Below are positions 1 to 8,455 of a DNA stretch of 64,000 bases, in pieces. The stretch is from Nocardioides acrostichi (GTDB taxonomy: Bacteria; Actinomycetota; Actinomycetes; Propionibacteriales; Nocardioidaceae), in assembly GCF_015319165.1 (NCBI RefSeq), contig NZ_JADIVZ010000002.1, positions 496,001-560,000 of the forward strand. The letters are read 5' to 3'. Position 1 is the first letter of the stretch. Each line of letters begins with the position of its first letter. Under the pieces are notes generated by a model. It saw only the letters and a program-made list of their open reading frames with translations. It was not told where the DNA came from and did no database searches. The translations under genes were made by a program, and so were the position numbers.

Positions 1-245
1 GCGAAGGAGGTCAGCGAGATGGACTGGTCGCCGGACTTGTTGGAGAGGCCTGCGACGAAGGTTCCCTCGCCGGGCGAGCCGGAGACGATGACGGCGGAGA
101 GCACGTCGACCTCGCCGTCCCGGTTGATGGGGCCGGCCGCGGGCGTGTACACGCGCTCGGTGGCGACGCCGAAGCCGCACGAGGAGAGGACGGGGGCCAG
201 GGCGAGGACGACCGTCGCGAGGGCGAGCTTGCGGCGCAGGTGCAT
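1..245 (-). CDS. LpqE-like lipoprotein (5' part, runs off the window)
   Basis: Only the first 81 codons are in the window; the rest lies beyond the left edge. The product begins with a basic n-region and hydrophobic stretch ending in a lipobox, LSSC, with the lipidated Cys at residue 23, so it should be anchored on the outer face of the membrane. The visible mature part (RDGEVDVLSAVIVSG then a Gly-rich turn) resembles the start of the LpqE/DUF461 fold. In Mycobacterium tuberculosis lpqE lies next to carD, and here carD is about 1.3 kb away with a UbiA-family gene between. LpqE-type proteins are poorly defined; some relatives bind copper. Family assignment rests on a short N-terminus plus gene order. 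Confidence 0.7.
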   Translation of the reverse strand, partial: MHLRRKLALATVVLALAPVLSSCGFGVATERVYTPAAGPINRDGEVDVLSAVIVSGSPGEGTFVAGLSNKSGDQSISLTSF

Positions 246-326
246 GGTGGTGGGTGACCTCTTGTCGAGCAGGGACGTCGAGCAGGGTTCGCTCAGGGAC
301 CGGCGTCCGACAGCCTAGCGGCCACC

Positions 327-343
327 AGGCCGCTCAGCGGCCT
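327..343 (-). terminator. Short GC hairpin downstream of the UbiA-family gene
   Basis: Perfect 7-bp arms AGGCCGC/GCGGCCT with a 3-base loop, about 60 bases beyond the stop codon of the minus-strand prenyltransferase gene. No T-run follows, so termination is only plausible. Confidence 0.3.
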
Positions 344-358
344 CGGGCTGGAGCCGAG

Positions 359-406
359 CGGGGCCGATGAGTGGCGGGGCCGAGCAGTGGCGGGGCCGAT
401 CAGCTG
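359..406. repeat. Three tandem 16-bp units at the 3' end of the UbiA-family gene
   Basis: Three near-identical 16-bp units beginning CGGGGCCGA, the last running into the final codons of the minus-strand prenyltransferase gene. Units differ at one to three positions. Probably replication-slippage product; no function assigned. Confidence 0.6.
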
Positions 407-1329
407 CGGAGCCCGACCGCGCTGCCGACGATCACCATCGCGACGAGCACCACGGCGATGTAGGCGACGGTCACCGCGAGCAGCCGGGTCGCGCCGAGCA
501 CTCGGCCCAACCGGAGTGGAAGGTAGGAGTAGCCGTCGCTGTCGTCGTCGACGAGACCCCACAGCGCGGTGAGTACGTGCACTCCGATGCCCAGTAGCGC
601 GAACAGCACCACCATGCCGAGGCTCGGGGCCGCCCCCGGTTCCCGGCCCGGCCAGGTGCCGTAGGAGAGGAATCCGGCGTACAACGCGAACGATGCCGCC
701 CAGGGCACGAAGGAGAGGATGGTGCGGCGGACGAGGACCGTGCCGAGCACGCCGACGAGGAGTCCGAGCAGGTAGAGGCTGCCGGCGACGCGGCCGTTGG
801 AGAAGGCGAGCGGCACGAGCAGCAGCACGCCGCAGCAGAGGACGAACCACACCGTGCCGGGATCGAGGCGGCCGTCGGCCACCGGCTTGCCGGGGCGCTC
901 GTGCCGGGCGTCGCGACCACGATCGACGAGGTCGTTGAGCCACCCGAGGAGGGCTTGACCGACGAGAACCGTGACCAGCACCAGGCCCATGTCGGCGCCC
1001 GGGCGTCCGCTGAGACCGGCGACGAGAGCCATCGACACCGCGGCGACGACGGCGTGGCGGGGGTGGGCGGCGCGCAGCAACAGCATCGGGCCCGACGCGC
1101 GCACCGCACCGAGCCGGCCGGCGGGCGGCGGCGGCGCGTACGAGGTCCGGCGGTCGAGCCCGGACTCGGTCGCGGCGGCATCGTCCGAGGTGAGGGTCCG
1201 GGTGGGCGGATCCTCCCGCTCCTGCGTCAGCGTGGCGACCGCTCCCGTGTCGTCGTCGGACGACGCCACGTCGGGCTCGGTGGAGGGGTCCGGGGCGGCG
1301 CCGCGGCGCCGGAGACGGGGAACGCGCAT
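400..1329 (-). CDS. UbiA-family prenyltransferase
   Basis: A 309-residue integral membrane protein. UbiA enzymes move a prenyl group from a polyprenyl diphosphate to an aromatic or other acceptor. The Mg/diphosphate motif is seen as N132-D133-x-x-D136-x-x-x-D140, followed by several hydrophobic helices to the C-terminus. The second Asp-rich loop is represented by DDDSDGYSYLPLRLG, which looks degenerate but keeps the usual position. The first ~75 residues are Asp/Pro-rich and probably a disordered cytoplasmic tail. The acceptor cannot be told; actinobacterial relatives include menaquinone, decaprenyl-phosphoryl ribose and digeranylgeranyl-type enzymes. Transcribed away from carD with a ~215-bp divergent region between them. 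Confidence 0.8.
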   Translation of the reverse strand: MRVPRLRRRGAAPDPSTEPDVASSDDDTGAVATLTQEREDPPTRTLTSDDAAATESGLDRRTSYAPPPPAGRLGAVRASGPMLLLRAAHPRHAVVAAVSMALVAGLSGRPGADMGLVLVTVLVGQALLGWLNDLVDRGRDARHERPGKPVADGRLDPGTVWFVLCCGVLLLVPLAFSNGRVAGSLYLLGLLVGVLGTVLVRRTILSFVPWAASFALYAGFLSYGTWPGREPGAAPSLGMVVLFALLGIGVHVLTALWGLVDDDSDGYSYLPLRLGRVLGATRLLAVTVAYIAVVLVAMVIVGSAVGLRS

Positions 1330-1511
1330 GTGTCCAGTATCACCCCCGGGGTGTCGGTCCCGCAGGCGGATCCCGCCGTGTCAATGCGCTCTCCCTCGTG
1401 CGCGCGCACCCGGGCACATGCACGACTCGGCGGTCGGTGTCAAGAGCAAAGAGATCGCCTGCATGGGCGCTGACCTGCGCAAACGCAGTTCTCAGAAGGC
1501 TGAGAGCGTGT

Positions 1512-1517
1512 TAAGAT
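1512..1517 (+). promoter_or_regulatory. Probable -10 element (TAAGAT) of the carD promoter
   Basis: TAAGAT lies 33 bases before the carD ATG and is followed by a strong purine-rich ribosome site (AGGAAGGGG, about 1527-1535). No clear -35 is visible, which is common for actinobacterial housekeeping promoters. The rest of 1330-1544 shows no other gene. Confidence 0.4.
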
Positions 1518-1544
1518 GGCCACCTAGGAAGGGGAACTTCACAT

Positions 1545-2030
1545 ATGACTTTCACCGTCGGCGAAACGGTTGTCTACCCCAATCACGGGGCCGCCGTCAT
1601 CGAGGACATCGAGACCCGGAAGATCAAGGGCGAGGACCGCGAGTACCTCGTCTTGAGGATCGTGGCCCAGCAGGATCTGGTCGTGCGCGTGCCGTCGTGC
1701 AACGTCGACCTGGTCGGCGTGAGGGACGTCGTCGACAAGGAGGGTCTCGACCGCGTCTTCGACGTGTTGCGGGCCCAGCAGGTCGAGGAGCCGACGAACT
1801 GGTCGCGGCGCTACAAGGCGAACCTCGAGAAGCTCCACTCCGGCGACGTCATGAAGGTCGCCGAGGTCGTGCGTGACCTCTGGCGTCGCGAGCGTGACCG
1901 CGGCCTCTCCGCTGGTGAGAAGCGCATGCTCGCCAAGGCCCGCCAGATCCTGGTCTCCGAGCTCGCGCTCGCCGAGTCCACCAACGAGGACAAGGCCGAG
2001 GCCATCCTCGACGAGGTGCTCGCCTCCTAG
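1545..2030 (+). CDS. carD: CarD-family RNA polymerase-binding transcription regulator
   Basis: 161 residues, the usual CarD length. CarD binds the RNA polymerase beta subunit and stabilises the open promoter complex, notably at rRNA promoters. Residues 1-60 form the Tudor-like RNAP-interaction domain ([13 protein letters not shown], then [15 protein letters not shown]); 65-155 form the helical DNA-binding domain. W86 (in [11 protein letters not shown]) matches the Trp known to wedge into the upstream edge of the transcription bubble. The start ATG has a good ribosome site. A perfect hairpin terminator follows, so it is probably monocistronic. Unlike in mycobacteria, ispD does not follow in the same direction but faces it from downstream. 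Confidence 0.97.
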   Translation: MTFTVGETVVYPNHGAAVIEDIETRKIKGEDREYLVLRIVAQQDLVVRVPSCNVDLVGVRDVVDKEGLDRVFDVLRAQQVEEPTNWSRRYKANLEKLHSGDVMKVAEVVRDLWRRERDRGLSAGEKRMLAKARQILVSELALAESTNEDKAEAILDEVLAS

Positions 2031-2052
2031 GCGCACCTCCTCTTCAGCCAGC

Positions 2053-2087
2053 ACGAGGCCCCCGGGTGATCCATCCGGGGGCCTCGT
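2053..2087 (+). terminator. carD terminator hairpin
   Basis: Perfect 13-bp stem (arms 2053-2065 ACGAGGCCCCCGG and 2075-2087) with a 9-base loop, 23 bases after the carD stop. It is followed by a GT-rich stretch rather than a pure T-run, typical of high-GC actinobacteria. Confidence 0.85.
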
Positions 2088-2113
2088 CGTGTGTGGGTGG
2101 GATGTGGTTTGGT

Positions 2114-2166
2114 CCCAAACGTGGGCAAAATCGGCGATCTGGATGCAGTTATCGCCCAAACGTGGG
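2114..2166 (+). promoter_or_regulatory. Paired 12-bp direct repeats, possible operator
   Basis: CCCAAACGTGGG occurs exactly twice, at 2114-2125 and 2155-2166, 41 bp apart (about four helical turns). Each copy has CCCA/TGGG dyad arms. They lie after the carD terminator and before the IspD-like gene, so they may control that gene. The regulator is unknown. Confidence 0.4.
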
Positions 2167-2256
2167 GCTGACGAGGTCCGGTGGTCGTGACTGCGCGCCG
2201 GACGGCGGTCGTGCGGGTGGCTCGGCGGGTGAGTGTGGGTGCGGCAGAGTGGGGCC

Positions 2257-2829
2257 GTGATCGATCCCTGGGCCGACGAGCCGGTGACGTACGCGATCGT
2301 GCTCGACGCGGGTCGGGGGTCGCTGCCGTTCGCGCTCGTGCACGGCGAGCCGCTGGTGGCGTGCGCGGCCTGGGCGCTGGGGGAGGCCGGGTTCGAGCAG
2401 GTCGACCTCACGGTGCGCTGGTCGTCGCTGGCCGAGTGCGAAGCCACCGTGGTGCTGCACGATCCGCTGTGCCCGCTGACGCCACCCGGGTTCCTCACCG
2501 AGGCGGTCGCCCTCAGCCGGGAGCGCGACGCGGCGGTGGTGGGGGTGCGACCGGTCACCGACACCGTGGTCACGACCGATCCGCGCAGCGCGACCACGCT
2601 CGACGTCCTCGACCGCGACGACCTGCTCGAGGTGGTGTCCCCGCTCGTGCTGCCCCCGCGCGCGATGAGCACGCTGCCCGGGCCGCCGCGCACCGTGGCC
2701 GACCTGATCGGCCTGGTCGCCGGCCTGGCCGCGGAGCACCAGGTGCACCCGCTGCTCGCGCCACCGCAGGCACGGCGCCTGGCCGACGCAGACGGCATCG
2801 CGTCGTTGGAGGCGCTCAGTCCGCGGTGA
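2257..2829 (+). CDS. Degenerate IspD-like protein (probable pseudoenzyme)
   Basis: About 190 residues. It follows the IspD cytidylyltransferase fold in outline: TYAIVLDAGRGSLPFALVHG aligns with the nucleotide-binding start, VVLHDPLCPLTPP with VxxHDxARPL, and PVTDTV with PVTDTIK. The Gly-rich loop, its Lys/Arg residues and the TPQ motif are missing or changed, so catalysis is unlikely. The gene converges on true ispD and their 3' ends overlap by 14 bp. The start is uncertain: GTG at 2257 fits homology, GTG at 2233 adds eight residues. It could be a regulatory partner of IspD or a paralogue with a new role. Family relation is my reading of motif order, not a search. Confidence 0.6.
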   Translation: MIDPWADEPVTYAIVLDAGRGSLPFALVHGEPLVACAAWALGEAGFEQVDLTVRWSSLAECEATVVLHDPLCPLTPPGFLTEAVALSRERDAAVVGVRPVTDTVVTTDPRSATTLDVLDRDDLLEVVSPLVLPPRAMSTLPGPPRTVADLIGLVAGLAAEHQVHPLLAPPQARRLADADGIASLEALSPR

Positions 2830-3586
2830 CGCGAGACAGCAGCCGTTCGGCGAGGGCGACGTCCTCGGGCCAGGTGACCTTGAGGTTGCCCGGCGTCGAG
2901 GCCACCGCCACCACGGGCAGCCCCGCGTGCCGGCGGAACGTCGAGGCGGTGTCGGTGCCCTGCTCGCCCTCCCGTGCGGCGGCACGGTAGGCCGCCAGGA
3001 GCGGTCCGGCCCGGAAGGCCTGCGGCGTCTGTACGCCGGCGAGCCCGACGGGTGCCGCCGAGAGATCCCGGCGCAGGACGCCGGGCAGTGGCGTCGCGGG
3101 CAGGGCGCCTCCGTGCTCGCGGGCGGCGCCGACGACGGCGGTGTAGAGATCGACGGTGGCGAGCGGCCGTGCGCCGTCGTGCACGGCGACCACGTGGGGG
3201 CGGTCGCCGCCGTCGTCGGTCTGTGGGTCGAGCCGGTCGGCGATGGCCTGGAGGGCCCGCCACTCGGACTCGTGACGGGTGTCGCCACCGGCCGTCAGCA
3301 GCACCTCGACGTCCAGGGTGTCCGCCGCCTCGAGCTCGGGCCCGAGCGCCTGGGCCACCTCCTGCTCCTCGCCGGGAGCCGCCACCACCACGATCCGCAC
3401 GATGCCGGGCACCCGCAGCGCGGTCCGTACCGACCACGCCAGCAACGGCCGTCCGGAGAGCTCGAGCAGCACCTTGTTGCGACCGGCGCCGACCCGCTGA
3501 CCCGATCCGGCACCCAGCACCACCACGCTCACGACCTCGCCGGCCTGCGCGGACTGCTCCCTCGTCACCGTGCGCACGCTACCCAC
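2816..3586 (-). CDS. ispD: 2-C-methyl-D-erythritol 4-phosphate cytidylyltransferase
   Basis: 256 residues. IspD couples MEP with CTP to give CDP-methylerythritol, the third step of the non-mevalonate isoprenoid pathway, in the cytosol. Seen: VVVLGAGSGQRVGAGRNKVLLELSGRPLL split over residues 21-49 (CTP loop and Lys), VHDGARPL in the middle, VQTPQAF, and GNLKVTWPEDVALAE near the end. The first ~18 residues (MGSVRTVTRE...) are extra and an internal GTG start is possible. ispF, the enzyme two steps on, is on the same strand about 500 bp upstream, with a plus-strand nirD-like gene between them. Confidence 0.95.
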   Translation of the reverse strand: MGSVRTVTREQSAQAGEVVSVVVLGAGSGQRVGAGRNKVLLELSGRPLLAWSVRTALRVPGIVRIVVVAAPGEEQEVAQALGPELEAADTLDVEVLLTAGGDTRHESEWRALQAIADRLDPQTDDGGDRPHVVAVHDGARPLATVDLYTAVVGAAREHGGALPATPLPGVLRRDLSAAPVGLAGVQTPQAFRAGPLLAAYRAAAREGEQGTDTASTFRRHAGLPVVAVASTPGNLKVTWPEDVALAERLLSRVTAD

Positions 3587-3727
3587 CCACGACCGCGAGC
3601 GCCGTGATCGTTCACCTCGTCGTTACACCGCGCCGGGGTCGTGAAACGCAACGGGAATCCGTGCTGCCTACCTTCCATCCGGTAGAGGGCGGCCGTGAGC
3701 CGGGTCACCAGGGTCGAGAGAGGTGCG

Positions 3728-4072
3728 ATGAGCGAGGACTGGCACCCCGTCTGTCGACTCGACGAACTCGAGCCCGAGCGCGGCGTCGCGGCCCTCGTGC
3801 ACGGCCAGGGCATCGCCTTGTTCCGGCTGCCCGACGATCACGTGTACGCCCTCGGCAACCACGACCCGTTCTCGCGCGCGACCCCGCTCTCGAAGGGCAT
3901 CGTGGGCATGCGCGACGCGGTGCCGTTCGTGGCCTCGCCTGCGCACCGGCACGCGTTCGACCTGCGCACCGGCCGATGCCTCGAGGAGCCCTCCACCCAC
4001 GTGCCCGTCTACGAGGTGAAGATCGTTGCCGGCGTCGTGCTGGTCGGTCAACGCCGCGTCGACGCCGCCTGA
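3728..4072 (+). CDS. NirD-like Rieske-fold protein (nitrite reductase small-subunit type)
   Basis: 114 residues from ATG 3728, which has a clear ribosome site (GAGAGAGG just upstream); an in-frame start at 3695 would add eleven residues without one. The sequence HALGN-type core (YALGNHDPFSRATPLSKGIVG, then SPAHRHAFDLRTGRC) matches NirD, a Rieske fold that lacks the Cys/His cluster ligands, as here. NirD normally partners the large NADH-nitrite reductase subunit NirB, but no nirB is in this window. It sits alone between ispD and ispF, divergent from both. It may serve a NirB encoded elsewhere or another oxidoreductase. Confidence 0.75.
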   Translation: MSEDWHPVCRLDELEPERGVAALVHGQGIALFRLPDDHVYALGNHDPFSRATPLSKGIVGMRDAVPFVASPAHRHAFDLRTGRCLEEPSTHVPVYEVKIVAGVVLVGQRRVDAA

Positions 4073-4094
4073 CCCTCTCCCGGGGACACTCCGA

Positions 4095-4583
4095 TCAGGT
4101 CGGGACGACGAGCGCCGTGGCCAGTGCGGCGACTCCTTCGCCGCGCCCGGTGAGTCCGAGCCCGTCGGTGGTCGTGGCCGACACCGTGACGCGTGCGTCG
4201 AGGGCATCGGAGAGGGCAGCCTCGGCCTCGGCCCGACGAGATCCCAGCCGCGGTCGGTTGCCGATCACCTGCACGGCCACGTTGCCGATCTCGAACCCGG
4301 CGGCCCGTACCCGGCGCGCCGTCTCGGTCAGCAGCATCGCCCCCGAGGCGCCGGCCCAGGCCGGGTCGGAGGTGCCGAACTGCGAGCCCAGGTCGCCGAT
4401 CCCGGCCGCGGACAGCAGGGCGTCGCAGGCCGCGTGGGCGGCCACGTCGGCGTCGGAGTGACCCTCGAGCCCGTGGTCCTCCTCGGGCCAGGCCAGCCCG
4501 GCGAGGTGCATCGGCACGCCCGGGAGGAGGCGGTGCACGTCGACACCGATGCCGGTGCGCGGCAGACCGCTGGCAGCGCTCAT
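4095..4583 (-). CDS. ispF: 2-C-methyl-D-erythritol 2,4-cyclodiphosphate synthase
   Basis: 162 residues, the normal IspF size. The enzyme cyclises CDP-methylerythritol 2-phosphate to MEcPP with loss of CMP and works as a trimer with a metal at each interface. Metal ligands are seen at D15 and H17 (GIGVDVHRL) and H50 ([15 protein letters not shown]). The C-terminal [17 protein letters not shown] motif is complete. ATG at 4583 was chosen because GIGVDVH follows at the expected distance. Divergent from the sulfite-oxidase-like gene with a 93-bp gap. Confidence 0.96.
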   Translation of the reverse strand: MSAASGLPRTGIGVDVHRLLPGVPMHLAGLAWPEEDHGLEGHSDADVAAHAACDALLSAAGIGDLGSQFGTSDPAWAGASGAMLLTETARRVRAAGFEIGNVAVQVIGNRPRLGSRRAEAEAALSDALDARVTVSATTTDGLGLTGRGEGVAALATALVVPT

Positions 4584-4676
4584 GGTGCCGATGATGCCGC
4601 AGGAGCCTCCGATCCGCCCACGAGGGCGCTCCGAACACCTGACATGCGGGCCGGGCGAGTAGGTCATGATGGCGCC

Positions 4677-6221
4677 ATGGCACGCCCACGCTCCCTCTGG
4701 CCGTTCGCCGGCCTCGTGGCGGGCGTGGCCGGTCTGCTCGTGAGCTACGCCGTGGCGGCGGCGCTGGCGATCCGGGAGGCGCCGGTCCCGGCCATCGCCG
4801 AGACCGTCATCCAGGTGACGCCGGGCAACGTCGCCGAGACGGCGATCCGCTTCCTCCAGCGCTACGACAAGCCGTTCCTCGTCGTGATGGTCGTGCTGAT
4901 CAGCCTGGTGCTCTTCGCCGTCGTCGGCGCGTGGTCGCGCCGCCGCTGGTGGCTGGCGCTCGCGGCGTACGTCGTGCTCGCCGCACTGGCCGCCGCGGCC
5001 GTACTGACCCGCGCCGGAACCGGCGTCACTGACCTGCTGCCGGTGGCGGCGGGGTTCGTCACGTGGGTCGTGGTGCTCATGGCACTCACCGAGCCGCTGC
5101 GCCGCGCCGAGGCGGTCGTCGACTCCGAGGAGTCGGGGCCCACGCTCCTGGCCAGCACCCGCCGCCAACTCGTCGTCCGAGGGCTGCTGTTCGGGGGTGC
5201 CGCCGCAGCGGTGGCCGTCGGCGGTCGGTTCCTCGGCCGCGGACGCCGCCAGGTCGAGGCCTCGCGATCGCTGCTGCGTCTCGACGGGGTCAGCCGCCCA
5301 CGGATGCCGGTCGGCGCCAACATCGGCGTCGAGGGCCTGAGCGGCTGGGCGACCTCGAGCCACGACTTCTACCGCATCGACACCGCGATCGTGACGCCCA
5401 CGATCACCCCCGCCGACTGGACGCTGCGCATCCACGGCCTGGTCGACCGCGAACTGGTGCTCACCTACGAGGATCTCATCGCGCGCGGCCTGACCGACGC
5501 CTGGGTCACCCTGAACTGCGTGAGCAACCCGGTGGGCGGCGACCTCGTCGGCAACGCGTGGTGGAGCGGCGTGCTCATCCGCAGCCTGCTCGCAGAGGTC
5601 GGTGTGCACCCGGACGCCGACGCGGTGCTCCAGACCTCCGACGACGGCTGGACCTGCGGCACCCCGCTCGCGGCCCTCACCGACCCCGACCGCAACGCCA
5701 TGCTGGCGGTGGCGATGAACGGCGAGCCGCTCCCTATCGACCACGGCTTCCCGGTGCGCACTATCGTGCCCGGGCTCTACGGCTACGTCTCGGCCACCAA
5801 GTGGGTGCGCGAGTACGAGGTCACCCGCTTCTCCGACATCACCGCCTACTGGACCCAGCGCGGGTGGGGAGAGCGCGGTCCGGTCAAGATGGCCTCCCGC
5901 ATCGACGTGCCCCAGCAGGGCAGCACCGTGGCGGCCGGCAGCGTGCAGGTCGGCGGCTTCGCGTGGCTCCAGCACACCGGCATCTCCGCCGTCCAGGTCT
6001 CCCTCGACGGCGGCAGCTGGACCGGGGTCGACCTCGGCCGCGTGCCGAACGCCGACACCTGGGTGCAGTGGGCCGGCACTCTCGACGTCGCGCCCGGCGA
6101 CCATGTGTTGCGGGTGCGGGCGATCGACGAGAACGGCGAGGTCCAGACCTCCGTCGTGCGCGACGTCCTGCCCGACGGCGCGACCGGCCTGGACGGCATC
6201 GCGTTCACGGCGAAGACGTGA
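4677..6221 (+). CDS. Membrane-anchored sulfite-oxidase-family molybdopterin oxidoreductase
   Basis: 514 residues. Four N-terminal membrane helices (about 10-30, 68-85, 91-110, 117-137) and a fifth near 168-185 precede the SUOX-type molybdopterin domain (about 230-410) and an Ig-like dimerisation domain (about 415-505). The Mo-ligating Cys is C281 in [13 protein letters not shown], with [20 protein letters not shown] and [10 protein letters not shown] also present. The fold is that of sulfite oxidase/YedY-type enzymes, likely facing the outside. There is no heme-binding cytochrome b5 domain; an electron acceptor is not evident. The substrate is unknown: homologues include sulfite and methionine-sulfoxide reductase activities. 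The downstream SDR starts three bases later and is probably cotranscribed. Confidence 0.88.
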   Translation: MARPRSLWPFAGLVAGVAGLLVSYAVAAALAIREAPVPAIAETVIQVTPGNVAETAIRFLQRYDKPFLVVMVVLISLVLFAVVGAWSRRRWWLALAAYVVLAALAAAAVLTRAGTGVTDLLPVAAGFVTWVVVLMALTEPLRRAEAVVDSEESGPTLLASTRRQLVVRGLLFGGAAAAVAVGGRFLGRGRRQVEASRSLLRLDGVSRPRMPVGANIGVEGLSGWATSSHDFYRIDTAIVTPTITPADWTLRIHGLVDRELVLTYEDLIARGLTDAWVTLNCVSNPVGGDLVGNAWWSGVLIRSLLAEVGVHPDADAVLQTSDDGWTCGTPLAALTDPDRNAMLAVAMNGEPLPIDHGFPVRTIVPGLYGYVSATKWVREYEVTRFSDITAYWTQRGWGERGPVKMASRIDVPQQGSTVAAGSVQVGGFAWLQHTGISAVQVSLDGGSWTGVDLGRVPNADTWVQWAGTLDVAPGDHVLRVRAIDENGEVQTSVVRDVLPDGATGLDGIAFTAKT

Positions 6222-6223
6222 CC

Positions 6224-6982
6224 ATGACCAGCACGACCGAGCCGCAGGACTTCGCCGATCGCCCCGGCGCGGCGCTCGTGGTGGGCGGCTCCGGCGGCCT
6301 CGGCGCCGCCATCGCCGCCCTGCTGGCCGAGCGCGGAGCGCGCGTCGTCGTCACCTACCGCACGCAGCGCCCCGTCGGAATCGACGCGCATCATCTCGAC
6401 CTCTCCGCACCGGACGTCGCCACGCAGGCGCGCAGGGTCGTCGACGACGTCGCCGCCTCGTGCGGTGGCCTGCACACGCTCGTGCACGCGGCGGGTCCGC
6501 ACGTGCCGATGACGCACCTGGGCACGGTGGATCCCTTGGCGATGGCCGACCAGCTGCGTGATGACGCAGCCGGCTTCTTCGCGGTCGCCCGCGCGGCGTT
6601 GGGGGAGCTGCGGGCGGCGGCCGGCTCGCTGGTCGCGGTCACGACGGCCGCCACAGCGCGGTTCCCCAAGCGTGACGGGCTCTCCTCGGCGCCGAAGGCG
6701 GCCGTCGAGGCCATGGTGCGAGCGCTGGCGGTGGAGGAGGGCCGGTTCGGCGTGCGCGTCAATGCGGTCGGCCCGGGCATGCTCACCGACGGCATGGCCG
6801 CCCGGCTGATCGACTCCGGTGAGCTCGGCCCCGAGGCCCTCGAGATCACCCGTGGCAACATCCCGCTCGGGCGCTTCGGGTCGGCGTCCGACATCGCCGA
6901 GGCCGTCTGCTTCCTCGCCTCCGACCGCGCCGGTTTCATCACCGGCCAAAAGCTCGACGTCGACGGCGGCTGGGGCTGTTAA
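6224..6982 (+). CDS. SDR-family protein lacking the catalytic Tyr
   Basis: 252 residues. The Rossmann loop is good (GGSGGLG, residues 21-27), as are the HAAG strand end, [12 protein letters not shown] and the C-terminal [10 protein letters not shown]. The active-site YxxxK is replaced by SSAPK: Lys158 is kept but Ser154 stands where Tyr is expected, and the catalytic Ser position carries Thr (VAVTTAAT). It may be a non-catalytic dinucleotide-binding protein or use different chemistry. ATG 6224 lies right after the oxidoreductase stop; GTG 6218 is an in-frame alternative. Operon partner of the sulfite-oxidase-like gene. Confidence 0.8.
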   Translation: MTSTTEPQDFADRPGAALVVGGSGGLGAAIAALLAERGARVVVTYRTQRPVGIDAHHLDLSAPDVATQARRVVDDVAASCGGLHTLVHAAGPHVPMTHLGTVDPLAMADQLRDDAAGFFAVARAALGELRAAAGSLVAVTTAATARFPKRDGLSSAPKAAVEAMVRALAVEEGRFGVRVNAVGPGMLTDGMAARLIDSGELGPEALEITRGNIPLGRFGSASDIAEAVCFLASDRAGFITGQKLDVDGGWGC

Positions 6983-7091
6983 CCGCGAGGGGTCGAGAAT
7001 CGTTCCTCGAGGGGTCGCATATCGTTCGCCGCCTGACCCCTCGGACCACGATTCGCGACCCCTCGAGGGTCACTACGCGACCGCTCGCGGG
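6983..7091. repeat. Inverted copies of the CGACCCCTCG repeat between convergent genes
   Basis: The whole gap between two convergent genes is built of the motif GACCCCTCG and its complement CGAGGGGTC, with interspersed CGATTCG or ATCGTT: two copies in one orientation then two in the other, so the RNA could fold into long hairpins. The same family forms the array at 27731-27856. It may act as a bidirectional terminator or as a REP-like element. Confidence 0.75.
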
Positions 7092-8360
7092 TTACGGCAG
7101 CGCGGCGGGGAGGGGGTGGGCGTCGTCGTGGATCACGTAGGCCAGTCCGCCGGACGTCGGCAGCCAGGCGTCCTCGAAGCGGGCGCGGTCGTAGGTGCGG
7201 CGCACGCCCGAGGCGGAGTCGGCCGCGGGGTCGTTGACCACGACGTCGCCGGCCTTGGTGAAGCCGACGATCACGACGAGGTGGCCGTTGGAGGCACTGA
7301 TCGGGGCGTTCGGCAGGTCGCCCTTGCCGAAGGCGATCGAGACCACCACCGGGATGCCGACCTTGATCAACCGCTCCGCGAGCCGGAGGTCGGGCAGTCG
7401 GGTGACGAACGCGTGGCCGGTGAGGCCGGCGGCGTAGGCGGTGTTGAACGGCCAGTTGCCGGTGCCGTCGTAGTCGTGGTCGTAGGTCATCCGCGCCGCG
7501 TAGTCGACGAAGCGGGCCGGGTGCGGCTTCTTCACCCACGAGTACGCGGACGCCGGGGGCAGGTCGCCGTAGTAGCCGAGCACCATCGAGGTCGAGGTGG
7601 GTGAGCACCACGCCTCCCCGCCGCCGCCCCATCGGGAGTAGTCGCCGTCGTGCACCATCTGGCTGTAGCGCGGCACGTCGAGCACCGTGCCGCCCGCCTT
7701 CGCCACCACGCCGGGCTTCGAGGTCGGCCGGTCGCCCGACGGCAGCCGTGAGGCCATCGCGCCGACGAACCCGAGCGACGGCGGCTTGGATCGTGCGCCG
7801 ACCTTGCGCATGAGCGAGACCCGCAGCCGGTAGGAGGTCAGCGGGGTGGAGGCCTTCCAGGTGTCCACCGACACCGAGGCGAGGTCGTCGCTCTGCGGAG
7901 ACCAGCTGGTGCGGTGCACGAACCGGTCGTCGCGCGCCCAGCGCCCGAGCACGTCCCAGGACGACGCCCTGCCGTCGGCGGTGCGGCCCTTGACCTGCAC
8001 CTCGATCCAGCTGTTGCCGGGCGTGCGCGCCTCCCAGGAGGCCACGAGCTGGCGCAGGCCGTACGGCGTGCCGACCCAGGGCGAGGTCCAGCGGCCGACG
8101 TCGTACTGCGAGCCCTGGTAGCGCCGGGTCGCGTGGGAGCCGGCGAGCCACACGCGGTCGCGGCGCACGCGCACCTGCTCCTTGCGCCCGGCCCGCAGCG
8201 CGTCGGCGCCCTCGAAGGAGCTGCGCGAGATGTGCACGCCGGAGTCGGCGCGGCGCGCGGCCACGCCCGAGGCCCCCGGGGCCGCGCTCGCGGGGTGGGC
8301 CAGCGCGACGGTGAGGCTCGCGACGAGCAGGGTGGTCACGAGGCGGAGGGAGCGGTGCAC
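7092..8360 (-). CDS. Secreted C39-family cysteine peptidase
   Basis: 422 residues from a GTG start (8360) that gives a clean Sec signal (hydrophobic [18 protein letters not shown], cleavage near residue 26). The C-terminal half is a papain-like C39 domain: catalytic Cys C252 in [17 protein letters not shown], His H360 in [10 protein letters not shown], and Asn376/Asp377 in VVVNDPAAD. Residues ~40-220 form an N-terminal beta-rich domain with repeated WEARTP/WKASTP-like segments, perhaps a binding module. As a soluble exported form without ABC-transporter fusion it is not a bacteriocin exporter; likely a general extracellular peptidase. The gene is divergent from cysS. Confidence 0.85.
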   Translation of the reverse strand: MHRSLRLVTTLLVASLTVALAHPASAAPGASGVAARRADSGVHISRSSFEGADALRAGRKEQVRVRRDRVWLAGSHATRRYQGSQYDVGRWTSPWVGTPYGLRQLVASWEARTPGNSWIEVQVKGRTADGRASSWDVLGRWARDDRFVHRTSWSPQSDDLASVSVDTWKASTPLTSYRLRVSLMRKVGARSKPPSLGFVGAMASRLPSGDRPTSKPGVVAKAGGTVLDVPRYSQMVHDGDYSRWGGGGEAWCSPTSTSMVLGYYGDLPPASAYSWVKKPHPARFVDYAARMTYDHDYDGTGNWPFNTAYAAGLTGHAFVTRLPDLRLAERLIKVGIPVVVSIAFGKGDLPNAPISASNGHLVVIVGFTKAGDVVVNDPAADSASGVRRTYDRARFEDAWLPTSGGLAYVIHDDAHPLPAALP

Positions 8361-8455
8361 CGGACCACGGTAAGTCACACCAGCCACACCCGTCACACGA
8401 TCCGAGCGGGTCGTCGCCCGCGCGACTTCGGCGCCGGGAGGGCTGCGCACCTACG

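Noticed and set aside
1539..3437. 632-codon minus-strand frame over carD and ispD
   Set aside because: Overlaps two well-supported genes and lacks a coherent domain.
3610..3650. GlnR box (GTTAC and GAAAC half-sites) before the NirD-like gene
   Set aside because: Half-site spacing does not fit the required 6-base gaps.
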